Source: Salinimonas profundi
Lineage (GTDB): Bacteria > Pseudomonadota > Gammaproteobacteria > Enterobacterales > Alteromonadaceae
Direction: 5' to 3'
Assembly (NCBI RefSeq): GCF_014750655.1
Contig: NZ_JABBXD010000002.1
Location: forward strand, 101,896 to 156,987
Length of the DNA: 55,092 nucleotides
In this document: piece after piece, positions 46,788 to 55,038 of the stretch
How the letters are laid out: every line of letters starts with the position of its first letter
Numbering within the stretch: the stretch's first letter is position 1
The notes under the pieces: generated by a model
The model's database searches: none
What the model saw: the letters and a program-made list of their open reading frames with translations, nothing else
Told to the model about the DNA's origin: nothing
Made by a program: the position numbers and the translations under genes

Positions 46788-48776
46788 TTATGCGGTTTCT
46801 GTATCTTTTACCTCATAAATTTCCAGCCAGTCGGCAGTTTCGGTTATCGATTGTGCGGTCAACTCACGCAGCAAAGTCTCAATCTCTTTAGCGGTGAATG
46901 CCCCGCTGCCCAGTGCAGAGATGTTGCAATGGTAACCAAGCAACACCTCCCGGGCGCTGAGGCTTCGCTGCGCGGATATTTCAAATTCAGCGTGATTACG
47001 AATTGCAAATGCCGTGGTACCAATCACAGGCAACCAGGCGGCCAGCAAACCACACAGTTTCGAGATGGTGTAATATTCCGGCAAGTAGTATGTTAGCAAA
47101 ATCTTCGTGGCGACAACGATGATGGTTGCGACAAACATGCCTTCACTGATTTTAGCCAGTCGCCTGCCCATTTGCTTTGTAGCGATAGCATTGCGTGTAT
47201 GGTAGTGATACTGCTCGTGTATCCAGTGCTTCTGTGTAAACCTCAACGCATCAGACAAATATGTCTGCTCCATCTTGCGTCCGGAGAAACCTGTCCAGCG
47301 TAAAACGGTTTCTGTGTAAAGGTATGCCCAACAGCGCTCAGGCCCACCGTGGCCAAGAAGGTTTCTCCCTAATACCTCTTCACTGTCCCTGAACCGGCGC
47401 ATGGGAAAGTGACTGCTGAAAAGTGACAAGAATAATGTCGGTCGCAGAAACTCGGCAATACAGCGGTATTCAAGCCAGCGGTCGTGTAACCGGGTGTAGT
47501 GGTCACGTTTATAAAGGATATAAATCAGTAGTAATAGCACCATTTCTATCAGTGCACAGATAAGCGCGGTCTGTCCGTATAGCACCGGATCGGAAAAAGC
47601 GATAGCCAGTGCTGCCACCATTAACGCTGCCGCACCGAAAAGATAAATATACAGAAATGTGCTGCGGTGCATGGAAGCATAAAAACTGGCAAGGCGATCT
47701 GCACGCAAATAGGCCGCAAAATAAGCGTGGCTGGCGGGTGTGTGAAAGTTTTCGGCCTGAGGTGAATCGCCATCGTCGGCCAGCTTTGCTGATTGCGGTA
47801 ATTGCGCTTCGTGTCGACGGACTTCTTGCTTAATACTGTCTGATGAAATGAGCATGCGCCTCAAACATGCAAAACCATTATGGAGAAGGCTTTTGCGGCC
47901 ACGTGTCATAGTCACAGGGCCGCGATCATTAAAATCTGGCACTATTTCAGGCCTTAGCGATAAGCCCGGTTCGCTGGCAAATACATTAAAGCGCTGTAAA
48001 ATTCGCCAGGTAAGGTCATTTTTTCGCACGTCGTCAGGCGCGCAGAGCAATGTATCAAATAGCAGAATATGGCCCAGCCATTTATGCAGAGCGGTCTCGG
48101 TAAAAGGTTCAGTGATGGTTTTGCCATTTTCCCGATGCATAAAATACAGCTGGCAAGCATACTCAGTATCAATCCAGATGACGGGTATCTTTTCAGATAA
48201 TGCGAGTGTAGTTGTCCAGGCAGTACCATAGCCTGCCTTGTCCTTGCCATCGTATAGCGCGATCAGTACGTCACAATTTTTTACCAGCACCTCAGCGCAG
48301 TCCCGATAAGCGATATCAGCCTCTTCGCGTCTTCCGTCTAACTCGAGCACTTTCGATTCAGGTGTCCCGTAATGCGCTTTTTGCAACAACTCAAAATAGA
48401 TACGCTGACTATCGGCATCAAAGTCTTTGGCATATTCACGGGCATCAAAGGGTAATACGCAGGCGAGTTCGTAATCCTCTTTGACCAGCGAAGGCTCCAG
48501 TAACAGTCGGTCAGCGCCATCGGCCATGGAAGAGATAAGCCTGAGTACAGGCTCTGCTTTTGCGTATAGTGTCTGTGCATGGGCATGCGTATGGCAGCGC
48601 TTCAGCTGTGTGTTGATCAGGCTATAAAGCGTTGTAATTTGCCTGATCAGGATATCGTTATCCTGGCTGATACTGGCATGTTCGCGATGGCCGGCAACGC
48701 CTACTCTCAAGGTCATCGGCACTAGAGGCGAATCAACAAACTGTTGATAAACAGAAGTGACAGCACGATCAGACAT
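46788..48776 (-). CDS. SLOG-like nucleotide-sensing domain fused to SLATT-like membrane region
   Basis: 662 residues. Residues about 20-205 look like a SLOG Rossmannoid domain: VGVAGHRE (24-32), MADGADRLL (84-92), CVLPFDAREY (106-115), DVLIALYDGKD (169-179) and the Gly-Thr at 184-185, spaced as in GHR/DGAD/PF/DG-type SLOG proteins. Membrane pairs lie at about 372-394 and 403-422, then 545-563 and 571-592. The motif RWLEYRCIAEFLR after the first pair is typical of SLATT-type 2TM effectors. Such proteins were proposed, by comparative genomics, to bind nucleotide signals and open or disrupt membranes in conflict systems. There is no clear ribosome site. It is divergent from the STAND gene, 172 bp away. 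Confidence 0.7.
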   Translation of the reverse strand: MSDRAVTSVYQQFVDSPLVPMTLRVGVAGHREHASISQDNDILIRQITTLYSLINTQLKRCHTHAHAQTLYAKAEPVLRLISSMADGADRLLLEPSLVKEDYELACVLPFDAREYAKDFDADSQRIYFELLQKAHYGTPESKVLELDGRREEADIAYRDCAEVLVKNCDVLIALYDGKDKAGYGTAWTTTLALSEKIPVIWIDTEYACQLYFMHRENGKTITEPFTETALHKWLGHILLFDTLLCAPDDVRKNDLTWRILQRFNVFASEPGLSLRPEIVPDFNDRGPVTMTRGRKSLLHNGFACLRRMLISSDSIKQEVRRHEAQLPQSAKLADDGDSPQAENFHTPASHAYFAAYLRADRLASFYASMHRSTFLYIYLFGAAALMVAALAIAFSDPVLYGQTALICALIEMVLLLLIYILYKRDHYTRLHDRWLEYRCIAEFLRPTLFLSLFSSHFPMRRFRDSEEVLGRNLLGHGGPERCWAYLYTETVLRWTGFSGRKMEQTYLSDALRFTQKHWIHEQYHYHTRNAIATKQMGRRLAKISEGMFVATIIVVATKILLTYYLPEYYTISKLCGLLAAWLPVIGTTAFAIRNHAEFEISAQRSLSAREVLLGYHCNISALGSGAFTAKEIETLLRELTAQSITETADWLEIYEVKDTETA

Positions 48777-48898
48777 AATCAGTGTTCATAAAAAGATTTT
48801 CCGCTCACTGGTCGAAGAGGCGTGGACTGACAGCTAGTAGTCACAGCCATACTGCCAGATGACAAACGCCTGTTAAGCGCGAAAGCCCATGTGACTGG

Positions 48899-48928
48899 TT
48901 GATTTTTGAACTAGACTGTAAATATTAT
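48899..48928 (+). promoter_or_regulatory. candidate promoter of the STAND gene
   Basis: TTGATT (48899-48904), an 18-nt spacer, then TATTAT (48923-48928). Transcription would start close to the ATG at 48949, leaving a very short leader, which would fit the lack of a ribosome site. CCTCCT, the reverse of one, is directly before the ATG. Confidence 0.35.
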
Positions 48929-48948
48929 CATAGTCGAATATACCTCCT

Positions 48949-51900
48949 ATGCCCACCTGCAATATTTTTGTATCCTCGCCAGGGGACGTGGTGCTCGAGC
49001 GCGCTTTAACAGCACGGGTCGTTGAGCGGCTACGAAAAATATTCGGTCATCGCAGCAAGCTCAATCTGATGCTGTGGGAAGAGCAGCCACTGGAGGCCAG
49101 AGAATCATTTCAGCCGCAACTGCCCGACCCCGCCAATGTTGATTTATTTATACTTATCTTATGGCAACGCACAGGTACATTGTTACCTGACTCAGCCATT
49201 CCTGCGCCATTAAAAGGCCCGTTAACCGGCACTGAGTATGAGTTTGTATCAGCCCGTAACGCCCAGCAAACTCAGGGCAAACCGGCAATGATGGTGTATC
49301 GCCGCACCGACCGTGCTGGTCAGAATGCAACCCCAGTGAATGCGTTTTTTAATCGACACTTCACTGACAATGAGCAGCGCTTGAGTAACGCGTATCATCA
49401 GTATAAAACCATCGGTGAATTTGAATGTTTACTGGAAAAACACCTGCATCGCTGGCTTGATGATTTTCTGCCCACGCCCACCGAAACAGAAATGCTCAAT
49501 GCACGGGGATGGTACAGCGGTAACCCGTTCCAGGGGCTTAAAGCCTTTCGCTTTGAACATGCGAATGTGTTTTGCGGACGCGATGATGCAATAGCAGAGT
49601 CGCTGGAAAAGCTTAAGTTTAAAGCAGCCATGCACCAGCCGTTTCTGCTGATTGTCGGCATGAGTGGTGCGGGAAAATCAAGTCTGGCCCGAGCCGGCAT
49701 TTTACCGGCGTTTTATAATCCTGATCTGTTACCGGGTAGCGGACCAGTACTTCGCGGTGTGATGCGTCCGGCGGATATTGAGGGGGATCCTTTTCGTGCT
49801 CTGGTATCAGCATTAGCTGCCAATAGCGCACAACAACTTGTTCCCAAAAATCAGATAAGTGCCACCGCAACACTGTCCAGAGACAACAAGGCGGCGTTCA
49901 TTGCGCAAATCCGCGACGCACTGAATACACATCACCCTTCTTGCACACTGGTTATTCTCATTGATCAACTGGAAGAGCTTTATACATCAGCGGCTATTTG
50001 CGACGCTCATCAGAAGCGCTTTGCCGAGCTGATTGCCGCACTGGTGGAAGAATTAGATATTTTTGTTATCGCTACATTGCGCAGTGACTGTTATCACCAC
50101 CTTGGCGCCACCCCGGATTTTCTTCGTCTGAAGCAACATGGTGGTCAGTACGACTTGTCGCCGCCGGCGCTCTACAACATTCGCCAGATGATTACCACGC
50201 CGGCAATGGCCGCGCACTTACACTTTGAAGAAGGTGGAAAAGGTCAGCCCCCGCTGGATGAAGTCATCGCGGATCGTGCCGCGCAGTCGCCTGAAAGCCT
50301 GCCGCTGCTTGAGTTTACTCTTACTCAGCTTTATGACATGCGCACACCCGGCGGGATGCTGACATTTCAACATTATAAGTTACTGGGGGGCATTGAAGGA
50401 GCGATAGCCAGCCATGCTGAGGCCGTTTTCAGAAGGCTCAGCAAGCCGGTGCAAAAACGCTTTGCTCATGTGTTCAATCAACTGACCAGCTGTGACCAAG
50501 ACGGGCGCTATTTGAGAAAATGGGCAACCTGTGACCAACTACGAAACGATGCGAAGTCACGCCAGTTAGTGGATACGTTTTTGCAAGCCAGACTACTAGT
50601 AAGCGAAAGAAATCCCGATGGAATAGAGATCGTTACACTGGCTCACGAATCCTTGTATATTCATTGGCCCAGACTGGCCCGCTGGCTGCAGGTTAACCGG
50701 TGGCTGCTTAATCTTCGCAATCAGATGTCCGATCAGGTAACGCGCTGGCGTAAGGCTAATCGTGACCCTGCCCTGCTGCTCAACGCCGGCAAACCGCTTG
50801 ATGACAGTAAAACCCTGCTTAACAGCGACCTGACCCTGACCACTGACCAGATCGATTTTATCAAGGCCTCTGAGCGTCGCGCCCGACGCGCCCGAATAGC
50901 TCGTTACGCGGCAATCGGTGCCCTTATTGCCACCACCTTATACGCCACAAGCGCGTCCTTTTCCGCCAGACAAAGTCAGCAATCCGCTGAGCGCAGTCTG
51001 GCCAAAAGCCAGGATCTCATTGAGTTTTTAATTGGTGATCTTCATACCGAGCTGGACAAACTGGGGCGGCTGGATGTGATGCAATCGGTCGGTGAAAAAG
51101 CCCTGACCTATTTTGCTGAGCTGGAGGAGACACAGACCAGCGACGCAAGTTTATTAAACCGAACTAAAGCGCTGTATCAGATAGGCAGTGTGTACATGGA
51201 TAGCGCGCAATATGATAAAGCCACTCAGGCATTTGAACAAAGCCTGGTCCAGGCCAGAAAACTGACCGCACAATCGCCGGATACGTTTGATTATATTTAT
51301 GAACAAGCGCAGGCAGAGTTCTGGTTAGGTTATGCAAACTGGGTGGCAAATGATCTGGATAAGGCAGAACAGCAGTTTCTGGCATACCGCGACGCCGCAC
51401 TCAGGCTCAGGGATCTTGCCCCATCGCGCACTACCGCCTTAATGGAGGTCGCCTATGCAAATTCTAACCTCGGTACGCTGGCAGACAGCCGCGGCGATAT
51501 TGATGGCGCTATCGCGTATTTTCTTAAAGCCGCAGAAGTTACCGTGCAGGTTGTATCGATAGCGCCTGAAAACCTTGATGCCATCGCAACCCTTGCCGAT
51601 GTTTACTCCTGGCTCGGGTCTGCCCACCAAAAACAACTCAAATTAACGCAGGCACTAAGCTTTTACCGCAGTGAAAAGCAGCTTTTTGAGCAAATTGCGC
51701 GTCTGGAAAAAAGTTACCGTGCCCGCATCAATGTCGTGTTGGCGAACAACCGCCTGGCGAAAGTAGAAGTTTACAGTGGCAACCTTGATAGCGCCGTTAC
51801 CATTTTCCAGGCACAAAGAGAAACCGTTGAGGAGTTGGTGCGCCACGATCAGGACAATACGCGTTGGAGAGAAATTTTAGCCTCTATCCACGCTTATCTG

Positions 51901-52356
51901 GGCGAGGTGTATTTGCTTGGCAACCAGTTAGCCCTTGCCGAGCAAAGCTTCAACGACAGTTTTACTGTTGATGCACGACACCCTGAACAGGGAGGTAACT
52001 ACTGGACAGCAACCTATTACCATCGCCATTACTGGTACTGGCGCTTACTCAGGGCACAGGGTAAACATTCAAAAGCGCAACCGTTTGAAAAAGTGCTGTT
52101 ATCAGCCAGTGATCCGGCGGCCAGACTCTGGCGCTTTCGAGTTGGCAGTTTTCTTAAGCTGCCGGACGTTGATATACCGGATAATTTGCAGGGTCCGGGC
52201 GCATTAATAGCCTTATTTGAAAAAGCATTATCAGAGCAAGATCACCAACAATTGGAGAAACTGGTTTCAAAAACACCGGAGCTTATCTGGCAGTATCCGG
52301 AACTTGCTGCGCTGCAAACGGATATACAAACCGCGCTGGCGCTTAACTCACTATGA
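48949..52356 (+). CDS. DUF4062-STAND NTPase-TM-TPR protein, NLR-like
   Basis: 1135 residues. Order: DUF4062-like domain (about 3-120; CNIFVSSPGDVVLER, then DLFILILWQRTG and GTEYEFVSA); STAND NTPase of the nSTAND1 kind (about 195-600) with Walker A GMSGAGKS at 237-244, Walker B LVILIDQLEEL near 334-344 and ATLRSDCY near 375-382; a winged-helix-like part (about 500-640; LAHESLYIHWPRL); one membrane helix (about 653-672); and about six TPR-like repeats (about 715-1010; for example YQIGSVYMDSAQYDKATQAFEQSL). This is the plan of bacterial NLR-like sensors: TPRs sense, the NTPase oligomerises and the N-terminal domain acts. The target is unknown, and the DUF4062 part may be an adaptor rather than an enzyme. 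No ribosome site before the ATG. Confidence 0.82.
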   Translation: MPTCNIFVSSPGDVVLERALTARVVERLRKIFGHRSKLNLMLWEEQPLEARESFQPQLPDPANVDLFILILWQRTGTLLPDSAIPAPLKGPLTGTEYEFVSARNAQQTQGKPAMMVYRRTDRAGQNATPVNAFFNRHFTDNEQRLSNAYHQYKTIGEFECLLEKHLHRWLDDFLPTPTETEMLNARGWYSGNPFQGLKAFRFEHANVFCGRDDAIAESLEKLKFKAAMHQPFLLIVGMSGAGKSSLARAGILPAFYNPDLLPGSGPVLRGVMRPADIEGDPFRALVSALAANSAQQLVPKNQISATATLSRDNKAAFIAQIRDALNTHHPSCTLVILIDQLEELYTSAAICDAHQKRFAELIAALVEELDIFVIATLRSDCYHHLGATPDFLRLKQHGGQYDLSPPALYNIRQMITTPAMAAHLHFEEGGKGQPPLDEVIADRAAQSPESLPLLEFTLTQLYDMRTPGGMLTFQHYKLLGGIEGAIASHAEAVFRRLSKPVQKRFAHVFNQLTSCDQDGRYLRKWATCDQLRNDAKSRQLVDTFLQARLLVSERNPDGIEIVTLAHESLYIHWPRLARWLQVNRWLLNLRNQMSDQVTRWRKANRDPALLLNAGKPLDDSKTLLNSDLTLTTDQIDFIKASERRARRARIARYAAIGALIATTLYATSASFSARQSQQSAERSLAKSQDLIEFLIGDLHTELDKLGRLDVMQSVGEKALTYFAELEETQTSDASLLNRTKALYQIGSVYMDSAQYDKATQAFEQSLVQARKLTAQSPDTFDYIYEQAQAEFWLGYANWVANDLDKAEQQFLAYRDAALRLRDLAPSRTTALMEVAYANSNLGTLADSRGDIDGAIAYFLKAAEVTVQVVSIAPENLDAIATLADVYSWLGSAHQKQLKLTQALSFYRSEKQLFEQIARLEKSYRARINVVLANNRLAKVEVYSGNLDSAVTIFQAQRETVEELVRHDQDNTRWREILASIHAYLGEVYLLGNQLALAEQSFNDSFTVDARHPEQGGNYWTATYYHRHYWYWRLLRAQGKHSKAQPFEKVLLSASDPAARLWRFRVGSFLKLPDVDIPDNLQGPGALIALFEKALSEQDHQQLEKLVSKTPELIWQYPELAALQTDIQTALALNSL

Positions 52357-52371
52357 CATGGAGACCACACT

Positions 52372-52437
52372 ATGTCAGTTGATGCACTTACTATTCTACC
52401 ACCTGACGAGGGTATAACTGCGCACGCCGGTAGCTAA
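52372..52437 (+). CDS. possible 21-residue small ORF after the STAND gene
   Basis: ATG at 52372 has GGAG (52360-52363) 8 nt upstream, a better site than the large gene has. The frame runs 21 codons (MSVDALTILPPDEG and on) to TAA. It begins 15 bp after the STAND stop on the same strand, so coupling is possible. There is no known relative and it is too short to judge codon use. It could be a chance ORF. Confidence 0.3.
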   Translation: MSVDALTILPPDEGITAHAGS

Positions 52438-52543
52438 CACGCGGGGCAACCCACACAGGGGCGTGAACGATAGACCAACACAATAAGCTTTAACAAAACG
52501 AAGAAATTTTTACGGCTTAACTACAAACTCAGAGGAATAATCA

Positions 52544-53065
52544 ATGAAACTTACCTATGCATGGGCCTTTCTGGTATTCGCCGGTGTGCTATTAGCTACT
52601 GCAGCGCACGCCAATCCTAATGCTGTTGACGTTGAATTTAAAGCTGATGAGGATGCACCGGATAAGCTCACATTGTACCGGGATAACCAGCCTATCGATA
52701 TTATTGAGTTTACAGAAGACAAAAAGTTTATACGCTTTCATTTTCCTGACGGCTACGCTGACTTTGATTTGAAAGTATTTGAGCAAAACGAAGTCGCACA
52801 AAAGCAAGAAATTATGAAAGCGTATGCTGACAATGTCCAAGCGGGTATCGAATCTTTTAATTCGCTCTGGCGAGGGCACGCATCCAGTGCGCAAAATGCC
52901 AGAGAATTTCAGGTGCACTCTGTAGCCAGCAAATTATTGGTCGTGCGTAATAAAAATGTGGATGGTACCCCGGAAGGTGTTCTGCACGATTACATCATAC
53001 GATTCACTGTCAACGGCACCACCTATTTACTTGACCCGAGTATTCGAAACACGCGGCCGAACTAA
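52544..53065 (+). CDS. exported hypothetical protein
   Basis: 173 residues; no family recognised. Sec signal peptide with core AFLVFAGVLLATA and cleavage after AHA (residue 23). The mature protein is acidic at the start (DVEFKADEDAPDK), cysteine-free and rich in beta strands with one helix (EVAQKQEIMKAYADNVQAG). AGAGGA lies 8 nt before the ATG, a convincing start. It follows the STAND gene by 187 bp on the same strand and ends just before the tRNA-Ser repeat region. Confidence 0.65.
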   Translation: MKLTYAWAFLVFAGVLLATAAHANPNAVDVEFKADEDAPDKLTLYRDNQPIDIIEFTEDKKFIRFHFPDGYADFDLKVFEQNEVAQKQEIMKAYADNVQAGIESFNSLWRGHASSAQNAREFQVHSVASKLLVVRNKNVDGTPEGVLHDYIIRFTVNGTTYLLDPSIRNTRPN

Positions 53066-53160
53066 CCAGCAGCGATTACTTCATCTTACAAGCACGTGAC
53101 ATCTGGTTGGGTGAATCATGTAACGGCAACTATCGTTTTCGCGTTTCAGATTTTGCGGTG

Positions 53161-53281
53161 AAGGCTATCGCTGCCTTTTGTATCTGGCGAAGAGAGGGTT
53201 TCACTGGCGCCTTTCACGGTGCTCGCTCTGTGGGCAGCCTGCGGCTGTGCAAAACGGCTGTCCTGCCGTTTTGTCGAACCC
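53161..53281 (-). repeat. tRNA-Ser 3'-end repeat unit R1, with degenerate hairpin
   Basis: 53185-53281 in plus orientation starts TGGCGAAGAGAGGGTTT (minus-strand tRNA-Ser 3' end including CCA), has about 72 foreign bases, and resumes TCGAACCC. The insert includes the 9-bp hairpin CAAAACGGC/GCCGTTTTG. A decayed stem AAGGC/GCCTT (53161-53177) precedes it, as intact stems precede R2 and the tRNA. It begins exactly 170 bp before R2. Confidence 0.85.
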
Positions 53282-53320
53282 TTAGACTCGGCTTCTCATT
53301 CTTACTTACTCAACAGACAC

Positions 53321-53349
53321 AAAGGAACCGCCTCTAGGGCGGTTCCTTT
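53321..53349 (-). terminator. terminator-like hairpin between R1 and R2
   Basis: AAAGGAACCGCC-TCTAG-GGCGGTTCCTTT, a 12-bp perfect stem. It is flush against TGTATCTGGCGG, the start of R2. It corresponds in position to the terminator beside tRNA-Ser but has a different stem sequence. Confidence 0.7.
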
Positions 53350-53354
53350 GTATC

Positions 53355-53451
53355 TGGCGGAGAGAGGGATTCACTCGTGCCTTCCATGGCGCTCGCCCTG
53401 CGGGCAGCCTGCGGCTGTGCAAAACGGCTGTCCTGCCGTTTTGTCGAACCC
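53355..53451 (-). repeat. tRNA-Ser 3'-end repeat unit R2
   Basis: TGGCGGAGAGAGGGATT (53355-53371) equals the minus-strand 3' end of tRNA-Ser with 2 nt missing. An insert of about 72 nt follows, then TCGAACCC (53444-53451). The insert is nearly identical to that of R1 and carries two hairpins. The unit starts exactly 170 bp from R1 and 170 bp from the genuine tRNA end. Confidence 0.88.
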
Positions 53452-53480
53452 GGGGTTTTCATCCCTACTCTGTTAAACAC

Positions 53481-53519
53481 AAATAAAAAAGCCCTGCACG
53501 AGGCAGGGCTTTTTTATTT
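53481..53519 (-). terminator. intrinsic terminator of tRNA-Ser
   Basis: AAATAAAAAAGCCCTGC-ACGAG-GCAGGGCTTTTTTATTT, a perfect 17-bp stem with A/T flanks on both sides. It begins 6 nt after the tRNA CCA end on the minus strand. Confidence 0.88.
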
Positions 53520-53524
53520 GAATC

Positions 53525-53615
53525 TGGCGGAGAGAGAGGGATTCGAACCCTCGATACGCTATAAACGTATACACACTTTCCAGGCGTGCGCCTTCAGCCA
53601 CTCAGCCATCTCTCC
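53525..53615 (-). tRNA. tRNA-Ser (GGA)
   Basis: 91-nt class II tRNA with encoded CCA. The acceptor stem is GGAGAGA, the anticodon stem-loop CGCCTGGAAAGTG gives anticodon GGA, the long variable arm is TATACG/CGTATC-like, and the T-arm is GAGGGTTCGAATCCCTC. It is the intact member of the 170-bp repeat series. Confidence 0.95.
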
Positions 53616-53648
53616 AAAATGCTTTAAATATTTACTCAAAGCGCGCGT

Positions 53649-53677
53649 ATAGTAGGTAATGTTGCCTGATGAATCAA
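53649..53677 (-). promoter_or_regulatory. sigma-70 promoter of tRNA-Ser
   Basis: On the minus strand TTGATT (53672-53677), 17 nt, then TACTAT (53649-53654), followed by the GC-rich ACGCGCGC. It is about 33 bp before the tRNA 5' end. The discriminator is of the stringent type. Confidence 0.65.
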
Positions 53678-53713
53678 GGCTTCTTAAGAAAAAAAGCCCT
53701 GACAGGTGATTTA

Positions 53714-54772
53714 TTACGCAGAAGCCTGTTTGGCTTTTAGTGACGCAGAAAAGTCCAGCATACGATCCAGTGGAATCAATGCTTTTTCCCGTAACGCATC
53801 ATCGACAAAAATTTCGTGCTCGTCTGTGCCTTGTGTCAGTGAATTATATATCGCTTCCAGACCGTTCATTGCCATCCACGGGCAATGCGCGCAGCTCTTA
53901 CACGTTGCGCCATTTCCACCCGTTGGCGCTTCAATAAATGTCTTGCCCGGTGTCAGTTGCTGCATTTTATAAAAAATGCCTTTGTCAGTAGCAACAATAA
54001 ACGTGTCGTTGCTCATCTCCTGCGAAGCTTTGATTAGTTGGCTGGTTGAGCCTACTGCATCTGCCATCTCAACCACTGAGGCGGGTGACTCTGGATGGAC
54101 CAAAACTGCAGCATCAGGGTAGATGGCCTTCATATCCTGAAGCTTCTGCGCGGAAAATTCGTCGTGCACAATACACTCACCCTGCCACATCAGCATATCT
54201 GCGCCGGTTTGTTTGGCAATATACGACCCCAGGTGACGATCCGGCCCCCAGATGATTGGTTTACCCTGCTCGTCCAGATGCTCAACAATTTCCAGCGCGA
54301 TGCTTGAGGTAACTACCCAATCAGCGCGTGCCTTAACCGCTGCAGAGGTATTTGCATACACCACTACGGTGTGGTCAGGGTGCGCATCGCAAAACGCTGA
54401 AAACTCGTCTACAGGACAGCCTAAGTCCAATGAGCACGTCGCTTCAAGCGTGGGCATAAACACTGTTTTCTCAGGGCTGAGAATCTTTGCCGTTTCGCCC
54501 ATGAACTTTACGCCGGCAACGATAAGCTTTTGCTCATCAGCGTCGCGGCCAAATCTTGCCATTTCCAGCGAATCAGCTACACAACCGCCCGTCTCTTCTG
54601 CTAAGGCCTGAATTTCGGGGTCGGTATAATAGTGCGCGACCATCACTGCGTTTTGTTCCTTCAGCAGCGCTTTAATCTTTGTTTTTAACTCAGATTTACG
54701 CTGCTCTGATAACTGAGCAGGTTTGGCAGGAAATGGATAATCTACTTGTTCTACGCGAAATGCGACTGTCAT
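53714..54772 (-). CDS. nadA: quinolinate synthase A
   Basis: Fe-S enzyme that condenses iminoaspartate and dihydroxyacetone phosphate to quinolinate in NAD synthesis. The three cluster cysteines are in [15 protein letters not shown]-type blocks and in [45 protein letters not shown] and [16 protein letters not shown] match E. coli NadA nearly throughout. The start is the ATG at 54772, giving 352 residues ([17 protein letters not shown]); the longer frame to 54976 has no NadA similarity and runs through leader DNA. AGGT lies upstream. Confidence 0.95.
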   Translation of the reverse strand: MTVAFRVEQVDYPFPAKPAQLSEQRKSELKTKIKALLKEQNAVMVAHYYTDPEIQALAEETGGCVADSLEMARFGRDADEQKLIVAGVKFMGETAKILSPEKTVFMPTLEATCSLDLGCPVDEFSAFCDAHPDHTVVVYANTSAAVKARADWVVTSSIALEIVEHLDEQGKPIIWGPDRHLGSYIAKQTGADMLMWQGECIVHDEFSAQKLQDMKAIYPDAAVLVHPESPASVVEMADAVGSTSQLIKASQEMSNDTFIVATDKGIFYKMQQLTPGKTFIEAPTGGNGATCKSCAHCPWMAMNGLEAIYNSLTQGTDEHEIFVDDALREKALIPLDRMLDFSASLKAKQASA

Positions 54773-54960
54773 AACGTACTGACCTGGATAAACGACAGCT
54801 AAAACGGGGGACGAAGTATACCCCACTGTCATAAAAATTTCATGCTTTTGAAATAGGGGTAAAGTGTAATATTTCAAGAGCGGCGTATGAGCTGTAGGTA
54901 CGCAGTCCCCTTCCTGAAAGTTTGCCCACCAACTAGACGATGATGATTGTCGTGCTGGAT

Positions 54961-55038
54961 GATTCGCCTGCTTCACAGCCTCACCCTGCGGGCCGTGCTA
55001 AAGCACGTTCACCCCCGCGTTGCTCGGGATGTCGAACC
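54961..55038 (-). repeat. tRNA T-loop insertion element at the window edge
   Basis: On the minus strand GGTTCGA (55032-55038) and GAATC (54961-54965), the two sides of a T-loop, are separated by about 66 nt. The insert shares CCTCACCCTGCGGGC (54979-54993) with R1/R2 (GCTCGCCCTGCGGGC) and has a hairpin CGTGC-TAAA-GCACG. No matching full tRNA is in the window, so the parent may lie to the right of it. The remaining 54773-54960 stretch is nadA leader with nothing recognised. Confidence 0.5.

Noticed and set aside
48915..48945. Six-codon ORF with AGGAGG on the minus strand between the divergent genes
   Set aside because: Too short to support, and the AGGAGG is probably a by-product of the CCTCCT on the other strand.
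53161..53451. CRISPR-like array
   Set aside because: The repeat units are about 97 nt, derived from a tRNA end and 170 bp apart; no short direct repeats with unique spacers and no cas genes.
53525..53615. Integration (att) site of a mobile island at tRNA-Ser
   Set aside because: Repeated tRNA 3' ends can mark att sites, but there is no integrase gene or other mobility gene, and the copies carry the same internal insert at a fixed 170-bp period, which fits tandem duplication better.
53107..53652. Overlapping frames of 76-91 codons near tRNA-Ser
   Set aside because: They translate the 170-bp repeats and the tRNA itself, with no start sites or family match.
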